Under the pieces are notes generated by a model that saw only the letters and a program-made list of their open reading frames with translations, did not search any database and was not told the DNA's origin. Shown in pieces: positions 30,170-41,853 of a stretch of 64,000 nt of DNA (position 1 is its first letter; each line of letters opens with the position of its first letter). The DNA is taken from NCBI GenBank assembly GCA_012862575.1, contig BLSF01000083.1, positions 69,288-133,287 of the forward strand, in the 5' to 3' direction. This DNA is from Parietichytrium sp. I65-24A (taxonomy: Eukaryota > Sar > Bigyra > Thraustochytrida > Thraustochytriidae). Position numbers and translations under genes: made by a program.

Positions 30170-32851
30170 GATGGGACTTGTAGCTCGCGCACGGCGGCGG
30201 TCCTCGCGAGAATCGGCTCTCCCGCCGCGCCCTGCACTATGCTTGAGCCCAACCTTTCCCACAACCTACTTGCTATGTGTTTCTAAACGCCAGCCAGCAA
30301 AGCAACTCACCAAGTCCCGCCCTGAACGGCACGCAAGGAAGCAACAACTTGGCTTTTAGCTACACAGCCCCGGCAAACAAACAAACAAAAAAAAGTGTTC
30401 CAAACAGCGTCAAACTGCTCGGTACCCGCTTGCCACTCTCCCGCGTGCGCGGGCTCTGAAAGACCCCGCCGTACTTGCCGTACTTATTACCCCCTGCTCG
30501 TGCGCGGGCCGGGGAAGGCGTCGCCTTGCAGAGCCTAGCTGCGAGGTAGGCGGCGTGCAGCTCACGAACGAGAGCGGGCCCCAGTGCTGTGCTGACTGTG
30601 AGTACCAAGCGTTGCACTTGCAGTTGCACTTGCTGTCGTTGACTCGTTGACAGTGGTGGTGGTGGTATGTGGTGGTGCGGGAGTGGGAAGGAAGGAACGT
30701 AACCTAGCTCCGCCTCTAGACGAGTGTGTGGAGAACTGAGCAGAGCAGAGAATCAATGAGAATGAGAAGAATGAGAATGTGAGAATGTGTGGTGTACTAG
30801 TTACATACCCAATAGCCTATGGTATGTTATGGTATTTCCGACGTTCTAGGGCTCTTCAATTGCGTTCCGCACATAACGAAGCATTCGTTGATCGCTAGGT
30901 AATAAATCTTTGCATTCTGTGGCTACTAGTATGACAAGTGCTACCTGCTTGTACTGGCTAATTACTATCATAGTAGTCTGCCAGACAAGGAACTTGGAGC
31001 AAATGAGCAAACGTCAACATCGTTCAGGCGAAAGAGGCTTCTTTAGTTTCGTGTCAATTCGACCTTCATCGCATTGTATGGCAGTATCTTCGGGTTGCAA
31101 CCGCGGTTGCTTGATTAGCGTGTCTTAGGGGCGTGGAGCCAATCGGAACCGCGTTTGCAAGAGCAGAAGAATTCTTCGCTTCGCGAATTTGACGTCGACT
31201 CAAGCTCAGGTCGGTCAAGGTCCGAGCTTGAAGCAGAAGTTTTACGATCTTTATGATCCCGCAAGTTGCCTCAAAAAGGTAATCAGGGTTCGGCGAACTC
31301 TGCCGGTCTCCGTTTCGGTACTACTAGAACCAAGGATCCCTTTTGTTCTCCAAGGCTGGATAGTGACAGTGTCAGCCCTTGTTGAAGTCGAATGAAGGAA
31401 GGCCGAAGATGATAATTTCCAAATTTGCCACTGCGAATTAACAGTAAATTGAAATGACCTTTCGAGTGCAGCAGACTTGGATTTAGACTCGCAAGCGACG
31501 GACCTGCATAATGAGCAGCTTCTCTCTACTATCTCTACTAGCTACTAATATAGCAGTATTCTAGACTAGAGAGTAGATTTTAAGCTCCTTCTAAGAGGCT
31601 AGTATTGTGGTGTTACGAGGCTTTAGTTCCATCGTTCTACTGGTAGGTCTAAATCCACTAATACTCTCCCAGCACGAGATTTAGTAATAATATGAAGATA
31701 GGTTAGTTAGTAGAGTTTGTCTCCAAGCTTCTTACTATCAACGTATGGGCTGCATAGAGAGCATAGAGCTTGAAATGCCAGCATTGGTTCCTGCAAACAG
31801 GGTGTGCACTTCAGTCATGAAGCCATTTCTTCCGTGTTAAGATGTGTTAGGCCACCAGCGAGTAAGCAAGCGAGATATCATGAGGTGCAGAGCGGCTGTA
31901 AAATTAGTGGGACCAGTAATCTTGTCGTCTACTCCGTCTCCACAATAGCAAGCCAGGTGCATATCCTGCTCCTCAGAGTCTGCTTTCGTGGCTGGGATGC
32001 GAGCATAAAGTGCATTGGTAAGCATTGATTAAGCCTGAGGGTATTTGGCGCTAAAGACTTTTCGCATTCTACAGTGGTACAGTAGTTCGAACGAAATTCT
32101 CAGTACCGGTACTCGTATCGCCATCCAAATCGTCACAACACTACTATTGTTACTATTCATAGTGCTGTACTCACAGTCAGGACTGGTTGTGAGGACAGGG
32201 AGTACTCTAGAGCTACTGCGGTCGCTTAGCCTATATTCTAGTACGTGGCCACTGAAACCGAATACTGTTTCTCGATTGGTTAGCTATAGTAGTATTAGAG
32301 TATTAGAGTAGTAGTACCGAGTCGGTCGCTGAGGAGCTACTCTACTAGTATTGCTAGCTATTGGGCCTGAGGACTAGTGAGGACTAGTGCAGGCGGGAGG
32401 CACACCGTTTGACTGCGCGGACGCTGTGGCACTGTGGCACTGTGGCACTCTGCACAGACACTGTGGCGGTCAGGACATTTCGCAACAACCTAGGCTTCTC
32501 GCAGAAGACGGCTTTGACGACGGTTATTGAGACGAAGAGATAGAGCCGAGCTTGAACGCCTTTGTGTCTCCTCTGCTCCTCCCTAATTCCACCAACCCCA
32601 CCAACCCCACTGTTCCGCCTCTTGCTTCTGTTCCTGTACGCACGCAGAAGCCGGGTGCTGGATCCTCTGACCGCAGGTGCGAGAGGCCTAAATCGCCCAC
32701 ACGGCTAAGCTAGCAGACAGGCAAGCGGGCACGGAGGGAGCGTCGTGAACACCGTCATCCACGTGGGTGGTTTTGAGGTGAGTGGCGAAACTTCGGGTGC
32801 CAAACATATTGTCCGTCCTGGCACACTATCGCCGGAAGAAAGTTTTGCGCA
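30170..32851. other. Intergenic region rich in CTAG/TACTAG words
   Basis: About 2.7 kb between divergent genes (exportin-T and the ankyrin kinase). From about 31540 to 32360 it is unusually dense in CTAG, TACTAG and AGTACT words. It also holds an imperfect inverted repeat near 31528-31580, (TGTGGCAC)3 at about 32424-32448 and (GGT)n near 30652-30676. Only short frames (under 90 codons) are present, with no domain. Confidence 0.55.
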
Positions 32852-34453
32852 ATGGCTCAAAGCGGTGACGCAGCGGCGCTTTTGTATGCGGTGAGCAAAA
32901 ATGATTCGGAGCACGTGGAAAACCTGTTATCGCAAGGCGTGGATCCAAACTCGAAAGACTACGACAAGCGCACAGCGGCACACATCGCAGCCAGTGAAGG
33001 CCACTTGGACATGCTTAAGACGCTCAAGAAGGCAGGAGCTGATTTGAATGCTCGAGATCGCTGGAGTGGGACTCCTCTGGACGATGCGATGATGGAAGGC
33101 AACGAGAAAGTTGTCGAGTATTTACAGAAGAACAAGGCGAAAGCAGGGAATCGCCGCAGTTTGGTGAACAAGGAGACGGCAGCTGCTGTTGACGATGATG
33201 GTCGTGGGATGGATCCATCGTCTTCGCTTGCCAAATTCTTGCAAGCAGCCGCAGATGGAGACGTTTCAATGTTGGAGAAACAAAAAAGTGTCTCCGTGAA
33301 TGCTGTGGACTACGATGCCCGTACTGCGTTGCATGTTGCTGCCAGCGAAGGCAGGCTGGAGGCTGTCAAGTATCTCGTAGAAAAGGGAGCGTTGATTAAC
33401 GCTAGAGACCGTTGGGGACACACACCCCTGGATGACAGCATTCGAAGCAGCTTCAACGAAGTGAGTGAATTCTTGCGCGAGCACGGTGGAGAGCAAGCCA
33501 GCGCGTACATCGCCAACCACAAGATTGACGTGAGTGAGGAAATGAAGATGCTTCAGCAACGCGGCGAAGGGGAGAAATGGGCGATTCACAATAGTGAAAT
33601 CATCCTCGAAGAGAAGCCATTCGCTCGAGGAGCTGGAGGCGAGCTCTTCCGCGCACGCTGGCGAGGCTTGCGTGTTGTGGCAAAGTCTTGCGCAAATATG
33701 GTCAGCAACAAGCAAGCTCTTACCGACTTGGGAAACGAAATTTCACTTCTTTCGACCTTGCGGCACCCCAATCTGGTAATGTTCCTTGGGGCTTCATTCC
33801 AGGAGTTCCCGCCTCTTTTACTGATGGAGTATTGCCACGGAGGAACTGTCGAAGAGCGCCTACTATACTACGCGAGTGACGGCAAGGCGTTGCCGAAGCG
33901 TGAAAAGGTAAAATTCACCTACGAGCTTGCTCTTGCACTAAATTTTCTGCATCTCTGCAGCCCATGCGTGGTTCACAGGGATCTCAAGCCTTCCAACATC
34001 TTGCTAACTGCAGATCTGAATTTGCGCGTGACTGATTTTGGACTCTCCAAGTTCATTCCAGGCAAGAACAAAAAGATGAATGACAAATTCAAGATGACAG
34101 GGGAAACAGGATCTTACCGCTTCATGGCTCCTGAAGTGTTTAAGCACGAGCAGTACAACGAAAAGGTTGACGTTTATTCATTTGCGCTCATTGTCTACTG
34201 GATGCAAACAGGCGTTCGCCCATTTGTCCATCTTACCGACCCGGTGGCTGCCGTTCGCTCTGCTGCTGTCGATGGGCTGCGACCAAAATTTGGCAGCAGC
34301 TTTGACTCTAAAATGCAAAGCTTGATTTCGGATGCATGGACACAAGACCCGGAGCAGCGGCCTGCCTTTTCGGAAATTGTTTCGCGTTTGGACGACATGG
34401 GATATACGTCATACTCCATTAGTCAAAATTCCAACAAATGTGCGGTCTCGTAG
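32852..34453 (+). CDS. Ankyrin-repeat tyrosine-kinase-like (ILK/Raf-type) protein kinase
   Basis: A single exon of 533 residues. The first half contains two similar ankyrin modules. Module 1 (about 35-95) and module 2 (about 150-212) each read DYD.RTA.H.AASEG.L, then NARDRW..TPLDD, and are separated by a charged linker. The kinase domain (about 255-520) has a glycine loop FARGAGGELFRARW, a catalytic Lys in RVVAKSC, HRDLKPSN, DFGLSKF and MAPEVFKHE. The HRDLKPSN lysine predicts serine/threonine specificity. The arrangement matches the plant C-group Raf/integrin-linked-kinase-like and the protist ANK-TKL kinases. Substrate unknown. All canonical catalytic residues (K, HRD, DFG) are present, so it should be active, unlike animal ILK. 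Confidence 0.9.
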   Translation: MAQSGDAAALLYAVSKNDSEHVENLLSQGVDPNSKDYDKRTAAHIAASEGHLDMLKTLKKAGADLNARDRWSGTPLDDAMMEGNEKVVEYLQKNKAKAGNRRSLVNKETAAAVDDDGRGMDPSSSLAKFLQAAADGDVSMLEKQKSVSVNAVDYDARTALHVAASEGRLEAVKYLVEKGALINARDRWGHTPLDDSIRSSFNEVSEFLREHGGEQASAYIANHKIDVSEEMKMLQQRGEGEKWAIHNSEIILEEKPFARGAGGELFRARWRGLRVVAKSCANMVSNKQALTDLGNEISLLSTLRHPNLVMFLGASFQEFPPLLLMEYCHGGTVEERLLYYASDGKALPKREKVKFTYELALALNFLHLCSPCVVHRDLKPSNILLTADLNLRVTDFGLSKFIPGKNKKMNDKFKMTGETGSYRFMAPEVFKHEQYNEKVDVYSFALIVYWMQTGVRPFVHLTDPVAAVRSAAVDGLRPKFGSSFDSKMQSLISDAWTQDPEQRPAFSEIVSRLDDMGYTSYSISQNSNKCAVS

Positions 34454-34887
34454 GGGCTTTGCGTGTCTGGGGATGGCGTTTGGTCTTATCAAGGGATGGT
34501 TGACCGGAAGCTGCACCAGCCTCGGGAACGGTTTGGTACTCTCATCATTTCTTGATTCGCAGCCGTCGCGTTCTTCCCACACTGTACATAGTAGCTGGCG
34601 TTGTGCAATTTCCTGACTGATGCGAGCGAATCTGTTTCACAGTCAATTATGATGGTTGCGGGGCCGTAGGTGCCCTCAAGGACGGGTTGTAGGCGTATTA
34701 CCATTTGGGCCGATCGTTTTTCGAGCTGCCGGTAGTGCTCACGCAAGAGAAGAAGATAAACATTACTTGTCCCCAAAAATTAGGTTTACGTTTCGTTTCG
34801 TTCAAACTGGCCGCTCGGAAGAGAAAACCGTCAGTTTTGGTTCGGACGGTGGTTGCCCACAGCTGCAAAAACGCGTGCGTTAATCAA
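34454..34887. other. Convergent 3' spacer between ANK kinase and acyl-CoA synthetase
   Basis: 434 nt between two facing stop codons. It holds the two 3' untranslated regions. No structured element was seen. Confidence 0.6.
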
Positions 34888-36909
34888 CTAGCTGGTCATC
34901 CCCAGCTCCGCGCATGCCCAATCCCGCAACTTGAACTTCTGCAATTTACCTGTGACAGTCATGACGTCATCCATCGTTTCTCTGAAGAGAATGTAGCGAG
35001 GGACCTTCTGATGTGAAACCTGACTTCTGACGTATTCCTTCACAACTTTCTCGTCGAGGTCCTGGACTTGGGAGCTCACAGGAACGATCACCGCACAGGC
35101 TTCCTCGCCATACTTGTCATCGGGCACACCTACGACTTGAACATTTAACACCGATGGGATCTCCTGAATGATTTCCTCAATCTCGCGAGGGAAGAGATTC
35201 TCCCCCCCTCGAATGATCATGTCTTTGGATCGACCGACTATACGCAGGTATCCTTTCTCATCCAATTCCACCACGTCACCCGTCTTGAGCCACTCGCCGT
35301 CAAACGTCTCACGTGTCTTTTGTTCATCTCGATAGTACCCAATCATTGTCAAGTAGCCTTTGGTGTACAGCTCGCCTGGGGTACCCACTGGGACGACCTT
35401 CCCGTGCTCATCGACGACTTTGCATTCCGTGTTGGGCATGATTCGTCCCACAGTTTCACAGCGCGTGGCTTCATCATCCGAAGTTCGTGACATAAATGAC
35501 CTAGCAAGGACAGCGATTTGTTAGATACATACATTGCGCCGTTTCACATCTCTAATTTGGGACTTTGCAATAAAGAGTCCGAAAGGTGAAAACTTACACC
35601 GGGCTAGTCTCCGTCTGACCGTATGCTATCGTGAGTTCGCGCAGGTTCATGTTACGAACGGCTCTCCTCATTAGCTCCACTGGGCAGTTTGAGCCTGCCA
35701 TGATGCCTGTACGAAGGGTGTCAAGCTTGAACTGCGAAAAGTCTGGCTCGTTCAGCTTTGCCGCAAACATGGTCGGTACGCCGTACGATGCAGTGCATTT
35801 GAAAGCTTCCACGGCCTCAAGTGCCCGCCTGGCGTTGAACACGCGCGAAGGATAAACGGCGCAGGCGCCATGTGAGAAAGCGGCAAGATTGCCCATCACA
35901 AGACCAAAGCAGTGATAAAGAGGTACGCAAACATTTACCACGTCGTCAGGACCAAGTCGGATGCAATCCCCGACGTATTGGCCGTTGTTCACGATGGATC
36001 GAGAAGACAGGGTGGCGCCTTTAGGAGCTCCAGTTGTTCCCTATACATCACGAGTATTTCATCGTCAGGACAGGCATCTCACAGGAGGCGATAAACGCCG
36101 CAACATTTGACACTTACACTTGTAAATTGAATATTGATCGGGTCTCCGGTCACGAGACTAGGCTCGCTAACTTGGGTTGAGCTAAAGTTCAGGAGTGACT
36201 CAAAAGGGATAAAGTGCTTCGTGGTATCTGGATTTACTGCAGTTTCGGAGCTTGCAAGAACTATGTGTTCCAAACTGGGCAAAATTGAGGACCGCAATGT
36301 CTCTCTGGCATTGGCATCATCGCGTTGAGCCAACTCCGGTATAATATCCATCAGGATGTCAATATAGTTTGAAGAACTCACCTTTGGTGTCACAATGAGA
36401 GTCTTCACCTGCACCATGTTTAGAGCGTGGATGAGCTCGCGCTTGCGGTATGCAGGATTTACACAGACTAGGATTGCCCCAATCCGTGCGGAAGCGAATT
36501 GTGCAAGCGCCCACTCCTCATTGTTTGGCATCCAGACTCCGACGCGGTCTCCTTTTCTCACGCCAAGGTCCAGCAGCCCGTGAGCCATCTGATTCACCTT
36601 GGCATTGAAGCTCGCGAACGTATGCTCGGTCAACACCTCAGCACCTTCAGACACAACCAGCGCTCTGGAATCCGGATACTTGTCCACGGTCCTCATCAAC
36701 AGTTGGTCCACCGTCAGCTCAAGCACCGGAGGCTCTGAGGGACCGCGCACATGCGAGAGACCTTCTTCCACAAAGTATGGCATTCCCAGGTCATCAGGAA
36801 ACGACCCAAACCACCTCCGATCCCTGGCTCCCAGGCGGTTTCCACGCGAGGCTTTGCCAAGTTCGGTTTTGCGCAGCCGCTGCGACCATCTCCTTGCCGT
36901 GTTGAGCAT
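34888..36909 (-). CDS. ACSF2: ACSF2-like mitochondrial medium-chain acyl-CoA synthetase (three exons)
   Basis: Exons complement(36118..36909), complement(35598..36040) and complement(34888..35500), 615 residues, frame kept throughout. Introns are 77 and 97 nt, both GTAAGT donors, with CTGAC and CTAAC branch-like sites. Intron 1 splits the AMP-binding P-loop so that splicing creates [11 protein letters not shown] (near 262-272). Exon 2 ends in YGQTETSPV and exon 3 continues SFMSRTS. Exon 3 carries [24 protein letters not shown] and [21 protein letters not shown], ending in the lysine motif TGKLQKF. The arginine-rich N-terminus without acidic residues up to about 14 looks like a mitochondrial presequence. 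The reaction is ATP-dependent activation of a medium-chain fatty acid to acyl-CoA (family knowledge). Other ANL ligases fit less well. Confidence 0.92.
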
Positions 36910-37955
36910 CTTTTGCCACAGAAGACTTTTTCACCCTTTGCTCTGCTACAACGGCGGTTGGTGGCGTTCGCTGGCCGAGTTCTGACTCTGTGAAGTCTGT
37001 GTTCACAATGACGGAAAAGAGTTGCGTGCGCGGTGTACTCAGTGCTCCGAGTCTGTGCAGTGAACACCTGTTCTTGAGGACAGCTCAACTTAGTGCTACT
37101 TACATCGTGAATCGTGAATGATGTGATTGTGTCAGCGTGAAGTATCCTGGGGATCCAGAGCACCCTTACGACACGGAATAGCTAACTTTGGCTACTCTCT
37201 ACACCACTGTCAAAGCATGTCAAAGCGATGAATAGATAGCGTAGTAGCACTGTGATCGCACACCGTGGGAGTTGGAATGAGGGCATCCGGACATCCCGAC
37301 AGTCCTGCTCATGTGAATTCTGGATCTGAATTTCGACAGCCGCGAATTTGCTTCCAGGATGAAAAATTCAATTCTACAGTCTCTTTTTTTCTTTGAATTC
37401 TCTTTTAAATAAAAAAGGTTTTACTAAAATGACCAGGTTTTCACACTACAAGAATTATGATGGATGAACGCATGGATAGCTGTCGGACTGACACTGAAGA
37501 TATCGTTTTACAGTCCTGACATCATCTTTGGCAACTTGCTCGAAACGGACGTGAGACCCGGCGAACTTGGGTCGATCATTAAATCGGCACAACCCTGCAC
37601 ATCATGTGACGTGGCAGGAAGGAATTTCTGAGAGCAAATGGCAGTGGATCTCACTCGAAGCGTGTAGTAAGCTCTCTCTGATGAACGCTGTCAGAGATTT
37701 TGAGCAAGTTCTTGAGCCCGAACTTGTTACTGAAGTGGGATCCAAAGCATTTCAAGTCCTACCGAAATAACTTTAATAACAACAACAAACATCGTCGGGA
37801 CCCTTTGTCCTTAATTTACAAAGTAGAAAGCTTCAGGGTACAGCATTGTCATCAATTGTCAGCACTTTGTTTGCAGCGTTGACTCTCATAACATCTTTAT
37901 AGAGCATAGGATCGATACAGAGAACCAAGCATTTAATCTCATTGCGAACCTAGAG
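36910..37955. other. Intergenic region upstream of the acyl-CoA synthetase
   Basis: About 1 kb between two minus-strand genes. It contains short AT-rich tracts near 37380-37430. Nothing recognisable was seen. Confidence 0.55.
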
Positions 37956-38939
37956 CTACACTTCTTTCCCGTGCAAAAGCTGGACGATTGCTTCAGCCAG
38001 GCGTTCACTAAGTAGTCTCTGTGCAGCAAATGTGAGATGAACATTGTCAATGCGAAAAACCGGTTCTCCGTTCGGAAGAAGTGGCCCAGGCAGTGACAAT
38101 TCAGGATAGAGGTCGATTACTTTGACATTGGGATCAGCCTCGGAAGCAAACTGAGCAACCTTCTCCCGGACTAGATCAATGTAAGGAAGTCGCTCAGGCG
38201 TGCCCAGAGGATTCACCACAATCACAGGAAGATTTGGTACCTGCAGATCTTCACGCAATGACTTGATTAATCGGCTCAGCTTTTCGCCGTAAGCTTTTGC
38301 CTTCTCTTGAACAATTCCATCGGATTCGCCTTGGTACCAAAGAACGACATTTGGTGTCTCATTACTTGCTCTTACTCGGTCGACAAGGTTCTGATAGTGA
38401 GGCTGGCCGGGAAGCCACTCTAGAAGCAGGATTTCCGGACAACGAAAATTAGTTTGCGTGATATTCCTTCCTTCCTTCCTTCCTCATACAATCCAAACAA
38501 CGCCTCACTCACCATTAATCTCAGTTTCGCCGACAGCGCACGGAACCAAACTCACGTGCTCGGCGATCCCCAGCGCTTGCAGTCTTTTGGCCACCATTAG
38601 ACCAGGCCCCACCCCACACACTTTCCGCGTGTCGATATCTTTATGCAGCGGTTCTCTTGCTGGTTCCCAGGCGAGATCCGCGCGCAGCCTGCGAACTCCT
38701 GGCGCCGCCTCTGTGCACGCCTTTCCCTCCACTATCTCGCCCTCTCTGCACTCTGGCGCACCGTTGACGACTTGCCCCGGGCAGGCCTCTGACACTGTGC
38801 ACAGCGGAGCCAAACCGGCGAGCACCGCGGCGTTTTCGGAGGCGTCGGTCCACGCCCAAGGAACGCCACTACCTCCCTCAAGCAGAGCCCTCCCTGCCAT
38901 GTTGCTCTGTCCCGCAAGGACTACGCTCCACGAACTCAT
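37956..38939 (-). CDS. SASA-domain carbohydrate esterase (sialate O-acetylesterase/CE6-like), two exons
   Basis: Exons complement(38513..38939) and complement(37956..38419), 296 residues. The 93-nt intron starts GTGAGT, ends TTCTAG and contains a (GGAA)n run. Joining gives GETEINEWLPGQPHYQ in frame. The domain has LAGQSNMAGR near residue 10 (Ser nucleophile in GQSNM), LVPCAVG near 130, WYQGESDG near 170 (the GESD block) and DNVHLT near 265 (His). These are the conserved SASA/CE6 blocks, and the size matches the soluble family members. The predicted reaction is removal of acetyl groups from sugars or polysaccharides, substrate unknown. No clear signal peptide. It shares a divergent spacer with the PIG-B gene. 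Confidence 0.88.
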
Positions 38940-39418
38940 TTCGCACACGTTCTCCCACCCTTCCCATAGGTGTCTGGTGTCTCGGACGCTTTAGCTATCT
39001 ATGATTGACCTGCAGTGGTCACACGCGCTGTCCCTTGTTCGAGCGGCCTCTTGGCCTCTTGTGCGCTGCTTCCTACTCCCCGTCTTGACTAGCTATCACA
39101 GCTTATCAAAGGCTCGTGCTTTTGTTTCTGCTCCCTGCTTTGACCTCCTGTTCGCCAAGTGCAATCCACACTCTGTTCACAGACTGCGACCTGTCGTTCC
39201 TGTGGGCTGCGACTTGAGTGGGACTCGGGTCTCTCGCAAGCGCGAACGAAGAAGCGCAGCTGAGAGGAAGAGGAAGAGGAAGAGGACTAGGAAGGGAGGA
39301 GGAGGAGGGAAGTGGCCGGCACGGACGCTCGTGACTGTTTGGCAGTGCGCTCCAGTTCGTTTTCCTTTTCTTTTCCTAGCTGCACGAGGGTTGCCACAAA
39401 GGAAGCTTGCTTGAAGCG
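38940..39418. promoter_or_regulatory. Divergent promoter spacer between SASA esterase and PIG-B
   Basis: 479 nt between two head-to-head start codons, so it must contain both promoters. A GGA/GGAAGA-rich tract at 39262-39310 lies 109 to 157 nt before the PIG-B start, purine strand in the PIG-B sense direction. No TATA-like or other consensus element was identified. Confidence 0.5.
39262..39310 (+). repeat. GGAAGA/GGA purine tract upstream of PIG-B
   Basis: An almost pure purine tract built from AGG and GAAGAG units, interrupted by one CTA. It lies 109 to 157 nt upstream of the PIG-B start codon. Confidence 0.85.
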
Positions 39419-40990
39419 ATGTCAGGAAAGTATGGCAAGTGGTTTCTTGTGGCATTAAGTGCCAGGGTGCTCAACGCGCTCTGCATACAAACATTCTTTG
39501 ACCCAGACGAATACTGGCAAAGTATGGAGGTCGCACATTGGCTCGCCTTTGGCGAAGGACACTTGACATGGGAATGGGACTCTCACGTACGCATCAGAGG
39601 CTATGCGCACCCTGCCATTTTCGCATCACTCTACGCAGTCCTAAAATCGCTCGGTGTTGACACGCGATGGAGTGTTGTGTACGGCCCGAGATTACTTCAA
39701 GCAGCATTGGTCGCTTCGGGAGATGTGGCGTACGCTGAACTCACGCGCCGGATGCTCGGTGCACGAGCCGGAATGTGGGCTCTTCTTGCGCATGTTGCTT
39801 CTTGGTTTTACCTTTACGCCGCAGTCCGCACGTATTCAAACAGCGCCGAAGCGGCATTGAACCTCATCGCGTTGGCATTTTGGCCAATCGAAGAGTCAGA
39901 AACCCAAAAAGCGCAAGGCGGTCGTGTTCCGTCACATCGTATTGCGCTAAGTATAGCAGCGATTTCTTGTATCATACGCCCAACAGCAGCTGCATTTTGG
40001 CTCTTCATGGGTTGTTATCGGATATTCAAGCTTCGAGAGCAGCCAAAGGAGATCGTGCAGATGTTGCTTTGTGATATATTCCCTGTTGGTTTGGGGGCAT
40101 TAGGTCTGATGGTTGTCATTGACTTTGTTGGCTACGGTGCGTGGACATTTGTTCCGTATAACTTTGTACATACCAACCTGCTTCATGATGTCGGCGCAGA
40201 GTATGGGGTGCATAGGCTCTTGTGGTATTTTACCGAATGCTTACCAGCCATTGTCGGAGCCTGGTTGCCAGCTTTTTTTTTCGGAGCTTGGCACTGCTTT
40301 ACGCAGGAGCATCTCCAGCTCCGCGTTTTGTTCATGGCTATGATTTGGAGCGTTCTAATTTTGAGTTTAAGCAAACACAAGGAGCTACGATTTGCACTCC
40401 CCATACTCCCTCTTGCCTCTGCGATATCAGGCTACGGGCTTTGGCAAATGGAGATCAGGCTATCGGGCCTTCAACAGCGGTATCAGCGACGGTTTCTGGC
40501 CTATGTGGTGGTAAGCTGTGTTGCCAACATCTGCGTCTTCGGCTATTTGGCTCTCATGCACCAGCGTGCATCTCTGACGGTCATGGATTTTGTTTCGCTG
40601 CCAGAGCAAGAAGCCACCTTCGTCGACTTTTATACAAAGTGCCATGCCACACCATATTCTACGCATGTGCACGGAACGTCTGTGCGTAGGATGCGGTTTT
40701 TGGATTGCTCGCCAAAGCTCGAAGCGCTGCGCAATGTGTCGACCATGAATTTTAGTCTTTTGCATGGTATTGAGGAAGAGGATGCGTTTTTCACGAATCC
40801 AAGAGAGTTCTTCTCAGGCCGGTTTCCCGAAAAGATGAAGGGTTCGGCGGACGCACCATCTCACTTAATCTTTAGCACCGAAAAATCAGACGCCGACTTT
40901 CTTGAGTGGGTACAGCGATCGTACGAGCTCCGCGAGTGCGGCAGATTTTTCCAAACCCCAGCCATCGAATTCGTTGTCCTCTGTCAGTAG
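39419..40990 (+). CDS. PIGB: GPI mannosyltransferase 3 (PIG-B/GPI10)
   Basis: A single exon of 523 residues from the first ATG (MSGKYGKWF). The N-terminal hydrophobic segment leads into TFFDPDEYWQSMEVAHWLAFG, the signature of the GT22 family whose DPDE acidic pair lies in the first luminal loop. The next block, LTWEWD and IRGYAHP, matches PIG-B. About nine or more hydrophobic segments follow. SKHKELRFALPILPL near 320 is the conserved HKE motif of GT22 enzymes. Known function: addition of the third mannose to the glycosylphosphatidylinositol anchor from dolichol-phosphate mannose in the endoplasmic reticulum. The divergent esterase neighbour has no evident link. ALG9 or ALG12 would be alternatives, but the QSMEVAH context supports PIG-B. 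Confidence 0.88.
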   Translation: MSGKYGKWFLVALSARVLNALCIQTFFDPDEYWQSMEVAHWLAFGEGHLTWEWDSHVRIRGYAHPAIFASLYAVLKSLGVDTRWSVVYGPRLLQAALVASGDVAYAELTRRMLGARAGMWALLAHVASWFYLYAAVRTYSNSAEAALNLIALAFWPIEESETQKAQGGRVPSHRIALSIAAISCIIRPTAAAFWLFMGCYRIFKLREQPKEIVQMLLCDIFPVGLGALGLMVVIDFVGYGAWTFVPYNFVHTNLLHDVGAEYGVHRLLWYFTECLPAIVGAWLPAFFFGAWHCFTQEHLQLRVLFMAMIWSVLILSLSKHKELRFALPILPLASAISGYGLWQMEIRLSGLQQRYQRRFLAYVVVSCVANICVFGYLALMHQRASLTVMDFVSLPEQEATFVDFYTKCHATPYSTHVHGTSVRRMRFLDCSPKLEALRNVSTMNFSLLHGIEEEDAFFTNPREFFSGRFPEKMKGSADAPSHLIFSTEKSDADFLEWVQRSYELRECGRFFQTPAIEFVVLCQ

Positions 40991-41853
40991 TCCGGGAAAT
41001 GGCTGAATTCTGTTCTGAATATGATGCACTCACACAACAGTGAAAATGTGTGATGGTAGCTTAACCTTTTCCCTTGTTGCCACTCTCGAACTTAGCTGGA
41101 GGGCATGGTTCTGAAGTTGATTGCTCTCTCCGCACACTTTACACTTCTTTCCATCTTGTCATTTGTATATTTCCGAATGTGTCTGGTTCGGTTCCAATGT
41201 GTCAACGCCAATCAGAACCGAGAGTTCCAATACCCTAACCTATTCCAACCCAACCCTGCCTCCCTGCCATGTGTTCCCCGGAACGCGTCAACTTTGAACT
41301 CTTACCAAATTGCGTAGGTCTCTAATTCACTGTGGAACATTAACTCTCTGCATAGTTTGACTACTTTTTCAACGAGACACTTTTTCTCCCTTCTCGCTCC
41401 ACGGTGTGTAGCATCTGCATACGCATATATATGACTACCTGCTAACATCCCACCGAACGGAAGGTAGACAGACTTCTTTCCGACAAACTTGAGCGCTCTG
41501 CATCACTACGAATTCGCTCATCCGAAACTGTAGTGTCGCTGGTGCAGCGATCGGCGCGGAGTGCACCTCGTCCGTAGAAACGTGGAACGAAAAAAGGTAC
41601 GCGCAGGTGTCCTCGGGTGTCCTCGGCGGCCGCTCCGAAGCGCTCTGATGGCTCCTCGTGAGCACCATCCAGGCGCTTGCGGCTGCGTTTTGTATTGGGC
41701 GGATTGGTTTTGTGTTTGCTGACGGCCGAATGTGTGCTTTTGTTCTTTCGTTCTTCCGTGTCAACTCGTCGTGGCTCGTGGTGGTCGTGGCTCGGCGCTT
41801 CCCTTTGTTGGCAACAGATTTTTGAGAAGCAAACTTTTGTTACTACTAGCAAG
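40991..41853. other. Intergenic region between PIG-B and the small protein gene
   Basis: About 0.86 kb. It contains short frames only. CGTGGTGGTCGTGG-like repeats near 41770-41800 lie just before the next start. No gene or structured element was recognised. Confidence 0.55.
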
